A DNA stretch of 17,432 nucleotides from Micractinium sp. NFX-FRZ (Eukaryota; Chlorophyta; Trebouxiophyceae; Chlorellales; Chlorellaceae): assembly GCA_029339195.1 (NCBI GenBank), contig JAPTJF010000733.1, positions 1 through 17,432 on the forward strand. The letters are read 5' to 3'. The position numbers and the translations under genes are program-made. The notes below the pieces were generated by a model. It searched no databases. It was given only the letters and a program-made list of their open reading frames with translations, and was not told where the DNA came from. Below are positions 9,501 through 17,432 of this stretch, one piece after another (the stretch's first letter is position 1; every line of letters begins with the position of its first letter).

Positions 9501-12500
9501 GGCGCAGCAGAGGGGTCGGCAGTGGCGGGCGCTGACGTGGCGCTCATGCTGCAGCCTGTGTGCGTGTGGTGCACGCTGCCGCTGATGGCGCACCTCCAGG
9601 CGTTTGCCGCCTCTGTTGGGCAGCACCTGGCGGCGGCAGCACCAGCAGCGGATGTGCTCCAACCTGGCGGCACGGGCCAGACGCCGGTAGCAGGGGAAGA
9701 GGCCAATGGTGGCGCCGGCAAGGCGGCAGTGGTGGCGGCAATCAATGACATCCTCCAGCAGCAGCAGCAGCAGCAGCGACAGCAGAGCAGGTAAGCGCCG
9801 CCACATGTTTGCCGCGGTGCTGTGCAACTGCTGCCCCCACCTGCCCGCCAGCCTGCTCTGCGCCTGGATTTGGGGCCGCCCATCGCCCACCCTCAAGTAA
9901 CTTTCCTACTGCGTCATGCACTCTACTAACTGGCGTGCAGCTTGGAGGCCAACGGGGCGCCTGGCTCGGAGGCGGCGGCGCCAGCAGGCGGCCCGCTGCG
10001 CCTGCGCATCTACCTGCCCGCCGCCTGCCTGGTGGTGGCGGTGCCCAGCGCCCGCCCCTGCCCGCCCTCTGCGCCAAAGTACTTTGCGGTGGAGGCCCAG
10101 GGCAGCAGCTCCCAGCTGCTGGCCAGCATGGGCCCGCGGCTGGGCAGCCAGCAGCCCCAGGTGGGGGGGCAACGGTGCAGCAGCAGGGTGGGGAGACCGT
10201 GTGCATGGCAGGGGTGAAAGCTGGTGCGCTCCAGCCTCATGCCTGACTGACAGCTTCCAGCCCTCGGAACTCCTGCAAGTCGTTGTTGGCTGAGCGCTCC
10301 ACTGGCTGGCCTGCTAGCTGAGTTCTGCTGCAGTGCGGCAGCTTTGATAGCGGCAGCAGCTCTCTGCTGGGTGCCATCCCTCAGAGCGCACAAACACACA
10401 TTCACACCTCCCCACGCCTTGCAGGCACTGGTGGCAAGCCTGCACGAGTCGGGGGTGGAGCCCACCCTGGTTCTGCAGCAGAGAGGCGGCCACGGTGCTA
10501 GTAGCAGCGGCATCGGCAGCGGCAGCGAGGGCGGCTGCCTGTGGGAGTGCACGCTGCGCACCGGCGCGGTGGCTGTGCATGCCGTGGGGGAGGCCAGGGT
10601 CGGGGCGGAGCGGGAGCTGGGTGACTCGCTGCTGGGGCACGCCCTGGAGGCTGCACAGGTGGCCAGCATTGCAGGTGCGTCTGGGCGGGCAGGTGTTGGG
10701 GTGGACGGGAGGGCCTGCTGCCCGGGCAGTGCATGCATGTCTGCAGCCGTCTGTCTGTGGCGGCCGTAGCTGCTCCCATGCTGTGCATGCCATGTGGGGT
10801 GCTGCACTCAGCCTGCTGGATTGCTTTGACTGCTCTGCTCTGCAGGCGGTGCATCGCCACTAGACGGCGGCGGCCTCACCATCCGTGGCGGCTGGCAGCA
10901 GCCCGGCGACGTGCCGTCATCCGACCTGCTGGAGAGCCTGTGGGCATCCGCCAGCCGCGAGCCAGGTGAGTGGGTGCATGCACGTGTGTGCCTTGGGAGA
11001 GTGGGTGCTCCTTGCGGTTGGACTCGACTCAAAATGCTGTGTTTGTGTAGGGTGGGAGTAACAGGGTGCGCAGGAGCCGGCCCACAGCTGGCGGGCACCA
11101 GGCACAGCTGCTCTCTCTGGCGTCCTTGCCTGGCCCTCTCCCCCAAGTGACCTTGAACGTACTGCTTCTCTTCTGCTGCTCCGTCGCGTTGGCTGCACAG
11201 GGGTGCATCTCTCACCTTTTCCACTGCTGCCTTGCCTCCTCCAGACTTCCATCATGCATCCTGCCTCCGCTCCCTCACCCCTGCGCATCGCAGGCTGCCA
11301 GCCAGACCCCGCCACGCTGTGGGAGCAGTCGAGGGCCAGCGCTCCCCTGGCTGTCAGCATCACCGCCGGGTCTGCCCTGGTTGTGTCGCTTCAGCAAGGC
11401 GTGGTGGCGGCAGCAGGCAGGCTGGCCGACGGCGTGCTGCAGCTGTCGGCGGCGGCGCCCCCCGCCGAGGCAGCCACCCAGGCCGTGCTGCGGGTTGAGT
11501 GCGACGTGCGGTGCACGCTGCTGATGCCGGAGCGGCCGCCTTGCACCCTGGCGCTGCGCTCCATTCGAGCAGTGGCCTGCAGCAGCTTAGGCGGGCTGCC
11601 AGGCAGCAGTGCTGCGGCCTTGGCGGTTGGCAGTGCAGAGCTCACACAAGATGCAGACGGCAGCGATGGCAGCAGCAGCGGCAGCAGCGGGGGCGGTGGT
11701 GCGCACCTGCTGGCGCATGCTGCTGGGCAGCAGCAGGAGAATGGACGGCGCACGCCGGCAGTGCAGCTGTTTGCCCTGCTGCGGTGAGTGGAAGGGCGGG
11801 TCGATCATTCAGTGTGGCGGCCGTGTTAGATTGAGGGGGAAGGGAGAGGAGGTGCAGCATCTTCACAAGTGGCCGCCTGACGGGCAGCAGGCTAGGGCTG
11901 CGCCTGCCAGGAAGCTTGCCTTCGCACTCCCGTTGCCGCCAGCTGCTGCACGCCTTTACAGTCTCTCCGTACACCCTTCACTTCGCGCATGCCGCAGGCC
12001 GACCGGCGAGCCCTACATGCTGAGCAGCGCTGGGCGGTATGTGGTGCCATGCCGCGGCCGGGTCGCGCTGTGCACGGCAGGTGAGCGCCGTGCGGGACAT
12101 GTGGGCAGGGCAGCTGCTGGGCACTGATGGTTGCATGACGGACGCGGGACATGCTGTGTGCCAGGCTGGCTGTAGGCTTCCACCCACCGTTGGGGCCGGC
12201 CGCCGCCCACATCTCTCCTCCTAACCCTGCCCTGCTCCCTTCCCCATCTTCTTGCCAGGCCTGACCCTTGTGCTCGACGAGTCGGGCCAGCTGGCCTGGG
12301 CCGCCAACCTGCAGAGCTTTTTTGCTGCCGGTGCTGGCAGCAGCGGCGCCAGCATCTCGGCAGACGCGGCCGCAGCTGCGCTGCCGCCGCCGCCCGCCGC
12401 AGCACTGGACTGGTCGGTCTCCCTGCTCTCCAGCACTGTGCGCTACGAGCCTCGGGACACGGCCCTGACAGCCGCGGTGCTTTCAGCCGCCAGCATCAGA

Positions 12501-15500
12501 TGGCGGGCACGGCACGGGCAGCAGCACAGCTCTGTGGAGGCCCACCGCCTGGCGCTGCACGTGGCGGCGTCTGCCAGCGGCGGTGGCGGTGGCAGGGGCA
12601 AGGCGCAGCGTGGCGGCGTGGCCCCCGCCCTGGCACAGGTGGCTGGCTTTCACCAGGTGGCGGCCGAGGCGGGCATCACGGTGCAGCTGCCCGGGGGAAG
12701 GGCACCGCCGGCGGGAGGGCAGCGGCAAGCGGAGACGCAGGAGGTTGTGGTGACGAACCGAGGGCTCACCATCACCCTTTCACGCCACACCCTGCTGCTG
12801 CTGCAACGCCTGGCAAGCCAGCTGCCCGGCCGCAGCGTTGCAACTGCCACCAGGGGTGGCGGCAGCTCCCTGCCTCTTGCAGTGGCCGGTTGGGGCAGCC
12901 CCGGCCCGGAGTGCTCCATCGGCAGCGTTGGCAGCGCGGGCAGCTGGCGCAGCGGCCAGACAGGGGCAGGGGCGGGGGTGAACGTGCTAGCTGGCGTGGT
13001 GCAGGGGGCATATGCCAGCCCCCGGCGGCCCGCAGAGAGCCCTCTGGAGGCATCAGTCTTCCTGGATGGTGAGCCCCTTGTGCTTCCTGGCTCTGAGCTG
13101 CCTGCTGCTGAGCTGCCTGCTCGTGCGCCACACCTGGCTGCGCTTGCATCACTTACTGCTGGCACATGCATCCGTTCTTCGCTACTTGTCCGTTTGGCCC
13201 CTTGCCTGCCCTGTTCCTGCCCTGCCCTGCCCTGCCCTGCCCTGTACGGCTCATCACTCTGCAGCTCAATCCCCAGTCACGTACCAATGCCCTCTTCTGC
13301 CCTTCCCTCCCCGCCCTCCCTCCCCTGGCAGGCGGCTGGTACGACCCGGAGCAGGCAGAGGGCGAGGGGGAAGGGCAGTACGTGATGTCGCCAGCTGGCA
13401 GCCCCCCCGCCATGGTGGATGAGTTCCTGGGGGGCAGCCCCCTCGCCGGCAGGTGCGGGGCGCAATGGCGTGCAGGGGGAGCATGCCTGTGCTGCAAGGT
13501 CACGTCGCTGCCGCCTTCAGCGCCCTGCTCTGCCTGGGCAGTTGTGTGGTGAAGGTGAAGCTTGGCACAGAGAGGTGATGCCCGTGATGGGTGCCCGCGC
13601 TGCTCTGGCCTTGCAAGCGCAGTCAGGTTGCTCGCCCGCGGCATGGGCAGCACAGGCAGCCTGCACTCCTCCAACTCACCACATGCACGTGTATGCATGT
13701 GTGCGCGCGGTGCAGGGCGGGGGCGGCGCAGGAGGGACAGGGCGTGTGGTACGGTGCGCCAGCCTCAGAGCTGCAGGTGCAGGAGGACTACGTGGCGCTG
13801 CAGCCGCCCACAGAGGAGGAGGCAGCCGCCAGGTGGGGCGCAGTTGGTTCATTGCCAGGGTGAGGTGCCAGGCCTAGGAGCGCATGCCTGCCGGAAACTG
13901 ACCTGCCCGGGGGTCGGGGGGTGGTTGCATGGCCCCGCTCACTGCCGTTTGGCAGGTTGTGAGGCTGCAATTGCCCTATGGTTGTGAACCCCTCACCTGG
14001 CCTTGCTCCCTGTTTCAGCCTCCACACCTTCCACCCTGCCCTGTTCATGCCTGCCATGCTGGCCTGCAGCCCCGGCTCCCCCTCCTACGACTGCCGTGTG
14101 CTGCCACCCGACCACCCAGCGCCGCTGCGGCGGCTTAGCCTTCGGGACATTAGCGTCACTGTCACCCTGGCAGGTGGGGCGGGCAGAGGGCGCATGAGAG
14201 AGCCGTGCGCAGGCCCATCGCCCAGCCTTGCATTGTTGAAACATTGCGCATGAAGCGTCGGCTGCCTTGCAGCATTGTCGCCTTCTTGCTGTGCCATGCT
14301 CTGCTATGCTGTGGCGCAGGCAACACAGCTGTGCCACCTCTCGACCGCTGTCCTGCCTTGAATGCAGACACGTTTGCCACGGTGCTCTTACCCGAGGACA
14401 GCGGCAGCAGCAGCGATGACATGGAGCTGCTTGACTCACCACCCCCGATTGGCCAGCAGCAGCAGCAGCAGCAGCACAAGGGCAGCAGCAGTAACCGCAG
14501 CCCGGGAAGCGGCCAGAGAGCAGCGGCAGCGGCGGTGGGGCAGGAGGCGGGAGCGGAGGAGGAGGTGGTGGTGCCGCTGAGTGCGCAAGTGCAGGCGCGA
14601 CTGGAGGGCGTGTGCGTGCAGCTGGACAGCTTTGCAGCGGCGGGGGGCGAGGGTGCAGAGGCAGCAGAGGAGGGCCAACAAGCAGCACCACTGCGCACAC
14701 GCTGCGCGTTGCTGGTGCGCACGTTGGAGGTGCGCGACAGCTTCCAACCACGGCAGGGTGGCGGCACAGGCGGAGCGGCAGCTGCAGCGGCTACGGCCAC
14801 AGGCTGGGCGGGGTTGCGCCGCATGCTGGGCTACCACGCGTCAGTGCATCGCGTGCGCCCCGCCCAGGCCAGCATGGTGCAACTGGTGGTGGAGGCAATT
14901 CAAGACGAGCCAGGTGCAGGTGGGCACTATGACAGCTTCCGTTACCTGCATGCTGCAGTGTTGTTGGCTGTTGGCCCCTTCATCGCAGGGGCGGTCAGAT
15001 AGGGGCAGGGAGGAGTCGTCACGGTCGTCATGGGTGGGACGCAAGCTTTCAAGAGTTTTGTGAAGAACGTGCGATGACATCCCTATGGTCTGCAGGTCGG
15101 GTGGAATTTTGCAGCCCCTCCCCAACTACCGACATCAACACTGCCTGTTCCTTCTCCCTTGATCTTCACTTCCCTTTTCTGCAGAGTTGGAGCACCGCGT
15201 GCACGTGCACCTCTTACCGTTGCTGTTGCACCTGGACCAGGCAGCCCTGGCCTTCATGCAACACTTTTTTGCACCTGATGAGGTTGTCGCCGCCAGCGCA
15301 ACCGGCAGCAACGGCAGCACCAATGGCAGCGGTGCCAATGGACATGGTGAGTGAGCGTGTCTGCTGGCTGAGAAGGTAACTGTGACACGACGCATGGTGT
15401 GGTGGTGTGCATCATGCACGTCAGGTAGGCTTGCCTTGGCGGAAATACCACACTCACCCCGCTTTCTCGACTCGCATTGCTCCTGTTCTCGCTCCAAGAT

Positions 15501-17211
15501 GCACCCACACAGCCTCCCATGCCCCCCTCCTCTCCCCGCCTGCCAATTGCAGCCGCCAAGACGTTTTTCCAGAGGTGCGAGGTGCAACCCTTCACGCTGA
15601 CCATCAACTACCGTGCACACCGGGTGGACCTTGCCGCGCTTAGCAGGTCCGGCCGCCGGTAAAAGCCAAGGCAACATGCGTTGAACAGCTTGTGAGCCAG
15701 TGTGTTGCCAAGCAACTCACTTCTTGTGCTTCAGCAATGCACGGCTTGATCCGGCACTCACCATGCCATTGATGATTCTTTGAACTTGACCCGCTTCGGT
15801 AGCCTTAAATGACAACAGTATCACCGTGGCCCCCACCCTCTTGTGTGCAGCGGCCAGCTGGCCGAGGTACTCAACTTGGTGCCCTGGGGCGGTGTGAGCT
15901 TGCAGTTTCGCCACCTGCGCCTGTTTGGCATGCAAGGCCTTGGCGGTGTTGGTGAGTGGCGCGCATGCATGCTGCCTTGAGATGCTTGCGTGCTTGGACC
16001 CGCTTTGTGGTGCCATGCATGCATGCATTCATTCTGGTGTCGTTACCACTCGCTTTGGTGTCCAACAGTTGTCTTCCGATGCAATGCACAAAATCACATG
16101 TGTGGTGGCACCCAAGCCATTTGACTACTAACACTGCTAATAGTTCGTCTACGTGTTGCTTTCCAGACGCAGGAGAGCTCACGCACTGCTCCTATCCACA
16201 CTCCAATTGCCTTCACACCGCCCGTCTGCAACCCGATGCGGTCCCTCCTCATTTTGCGCAGGCACCGCAGTGGCCTCTGCCTACGTCGAGGACATCGCGC
16301 GCTTCCAAGCCCACCGCTTTGTGTCGGCCATCGCACCCATCGCCTCCATCTGCCGCGTCTCCTCGGCGGCCGCGCAGCTGCTGGCCATCCCGCGGCAGCA
16401 ACTGTACAAGCGCAGCAACGGAGGTGAGCGACCTCGTGTGCTGGGTGGATGGTTGCGCATGCTTTATCGACATCAAATTGTTGGATGCATTACGTCCCAT
16501 GCTCTGCAAGATGACTCATGCTCTGCAAGATGACTTATCAACTCTATCAACTCTATAAGGTGCCTGCTACATTTTGGGGACCTCTCTTGACAACCCTGAT
16601 TTGCTTTTCAGGATCGCACATCTCGGGTTGAGTGTGTAATGCTTGCCTGCACCTTGCCTGCACGCAGGCGGCAACAAGCTGACGCTAAGCTCGTTGGCCG
16701 ACGAGGACTTCCGACGGCAGATGCAGCGGGGGCTGGCCGGGTTTGTGCGCGCAGTGGCCTTGGAGGCCATCAACCTTGGAGCCACGGTGGCGGCGGGTGC
16801 CGAGGTAGCTCTTGCAGGGGAGTCGAGCGCGTCACACACGGCGGGCGTGAAGCAAGCCCTTCGCCAGGTAAGGTATGGGGCGAGGCGCAACCGGAAGGCC
16901 ACAGCTTTGCGAGCTCTGTGGGCGCACTGCCAGTCGTGTCGTTGAGAAGCGAAACTGAATTGTGGCGCCGTCGAGAGACCTCTGTTTGCGTATTGCATTG
17001 CGCATGGAGTGCACAATTAAGGCCGAGATAGATGCATCATGCTCGTGCTCGCGCCTTCTCCCCTTTGTAGGCTAGCGCCCACCTTCGGTCTTCAAGCAGT
17101 GGCCCAAGAACGGCAGCTTCAGCAGCTGCCACTGCTGTGCGCACAGCGCTTTTGGGGGTGCGCAACACACTTGACAAAGAACACACCATGGAGCGTCGGA
17201 TGAACTCGTAG
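5828..17211 (+). CDS. ATG2: Autophagy-related protein 2 (ATG2), complete, 24 exons, about 2005 residues
   Basis: ATG2 is the bridge-like lipid-transfer protein that, with ATG9 and ATG18/WIPI, feeds ER lipid into the phagophore. Exons: 5828-6013, 6186-6572, 6751-7275, 7577-7768, 8049-8201, 8398-8626, 8909-9018, 9339-9790, 9941-10160, 10425-10674, 10846-10965, 11294-11783, 11998-12080, 12259-13068, 13332-13452, 13716-13832, 14019-14173, 14368-14913, 15185-15346, 15553-15658, 15851-15951, 16262-16423, 16668-16867, 17071-17211. All introns are GT-AG, 150-328 bases, and the phases close exactly (6018 bases). The start is MWGLQGASDWALRRLLKVLL, a chorein-type N-terminus with A at -3. The C-terminus carries the family signatures RCEVQPFTLTINYRAHRVDL, LNLVPWGGVSLQFRHL, APIASICRVSSAAAQLLAIP, RRQMQRGLAGFVRAVALEAI and ALLGVRNTLDKE. 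The length is close to that of plant ATG2 proteins. The middle is poorly conserved and carries poly-Ala, poly-Gly and poly-Gln tracts. The exon starts at 14368 and 15553 and the exon end at 15658 each have an in-phase alternative. Confidence 0.92.
9756..9776 (+). repeat. (CAG)7 poly-glutamine tract in ATG2 exon 8
   Basis: Seven in-frame CAG codons, followed by RQQS, end 14 bases before the splice donor at 9791. A pure codon repeat like this tends to vary in length between strains. Confidence 0.85.
13216..13244. repeat. (CCTGC)n pentanucleotide repeat in ATG2 intron
   Basis: Five CCTGC units plus CCTG lie in the intron 13069-13331. They add to the pyrimidine-rich sequence but sit about 90 bases from the acceptor. 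Confidence 0.8.
14454..14474 (+). repeat. (CAG)7 poly-glutamine tract in ATG2 exon 18
   Basis: Seven in-frame CAG codons followed by histidine lie in a serine/alanine/glutamine-rich, probably disordered stretch between two conserved ATG2 segments. Confidence 0.85.
15553..17211 (+). other. ATG2: Conserved C-terminal block of ATG2
   Basis: The last five exons carry the best-conserved part of the protein. They hold the FFQRCEVQPFTLTINYR / VDLAAL strand pair, the LNLVPWGGVSLQFRHLRLFG block, the VEDIARFQAHRFVSAIAPI / SSAAAQLLAIPRQQLYK segment, the amphipathic run QMQRGLAGFVRAVALEAINL, and a final AVRTALLGVRNTLDKE helix before a short tail ending RRMNS. These are the elements of the autophagy-related C-terminal domain in plant and animal ATG2. 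In known proteins this end lies at the phagophore side. The conservation shows that the gene is intact at its 3' end, not a pseudogene. Confidence 0.88.
16499..16557. repeat. Short tandem duplications in ATG2 intron
   Basis: The 18-mer ATGCTCTGCAAGATGACT occurs at 16499-16516 and again at 16518-16535. It is followed directly by two copies of TATCAACTC and a TATA remnant. All lie in the intron 16424-16667, which is AT-richer than the exons around it. They look like replication-slippage products. Confidence 0.8.
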
Positions 17212-17353
17212 AGTGTGTTTTCAAGTGTGATTGGTGTTATCTTGGTTCCTTGTACTTCTTCAACATGTCCATGTTAGCCACACATTCCTTTGATAGTTGT
17301 TGTCAAACAACGATACCTTGTCCCGTGCTTTGGGACTCTTGCAACTCGAGTAC

Positions 17354-17384
<31 letters not shown>

Positions 17385-17432
17385 TACATTTCAAGTCCAC
17401 GGGGAGCCAGCAGCGGTCTCATGGGACAGAGC
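17212..17432 (+). other. 3' flank of ATG2
   Basis: The sequence becomes clearly more AT-rich after the stop codon, as expected for a 3' untranslated region. No TGTAA polyadenylation signal is seen. A 6-base-pair hairpin (GTTGTT, loop GTCA, AACAAC) lies at 17296-17311. No further gene is visible before the window ends. Confidence 0.5.
17357..17384. repeat. (CAAT)7 microsatellite
   Basis: Seven perfect tandem CAAT units lie about 145 bases after the ATG2 stop, probably within or just past its 3' untranslated region. Confidence 0.9.

Noticed and set aside
13993..14751. Long minus-strand open frame (252 codons) opposite ATG2 exons 17-18
   Set aside because: It is the GC-rich shadow of the coding strand: low-complexity Pro/Ala/Cys/Leu composition, no family resemblance, and the opposite strand carries splice-consistent ATG2 sequence.
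1..17432. A compact novel system such as a defence island, transposon or biosynthetic cluster
   Set aside because: The coding content is accounted for by three ordinary nuclear genes with introns. No transposase, reverse transcriptase, terminal inverted repeat pair, CRISPR array or operon-like spacing was seen.

Overview
The window looks like nuclear DNA of a green alga (Chlorophyta). A GC-rich, Chlorella-like trebouxiophyte is my best guess, but that is inference. The reasons are very high GC in coding sequence, many GT-AG introns of about 150-420 bases with GTGAGT/GTGCGT-type donors and pyrimidine-tract...GCAG acceptors, and proteins loaded with alanine, glycine and glutamine runs. The gene set is also eukaryotic: an autophagy gene, an IFRD-family gene and a protein with a plastid-type presequence. 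There is no operon, CRISPR array, rRNA, tRNA or recognisable transposon.

Layout. (1) 1-1017: no supported gene; TAACG-rich short repeats lie at the extreme left, followed by C-rich, intron-like sequence. (2) 1018-3901, plus strand: five exons of an IFRD-family (interferon-related developmental regulator) protein. The 3' end is complete but the 5' end could not be found. (3) 3902-4516: convergent intergenic region. (4) 4517-5428, minus strand: a complete three-exon gene for a 143-residue protein, probably plastid-targeted with one membrane span and of unknown function. (5) 5429-5827: a 399-base divergent promoter region. (6) 5828-17211, plus strand: one complete gene for ATG2, the autophagy lipid-transfer protein. 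I reconstruct it as 24 exons and about 2005 residues. All exon phases join without an internal stop, and both the N-terminal chorein-like start and the diagnostic C-terminal blocks are present. (7) 17212-17432: 3' flank with a (CAAT)7 microsatellite.

How the genes relate. ATG2 is a bridge-like protein that moves lipids from the ER to the growing phagophore. IFRD proteins in animals bind ribosomes in quiescent or translationally inactive cells. The small plastid protein is uncharacterised. Only the small gene and ATG2 share a possible promoter. I see no evidence that the three form a dedicated system. The most useful second-look items are the uncharacterised plastid protein, the shared divergent promoter, several phase-compatible alternative splice sites in the ATG2 gene, the missing IFRD 5' end, and the low-complexity insertions.
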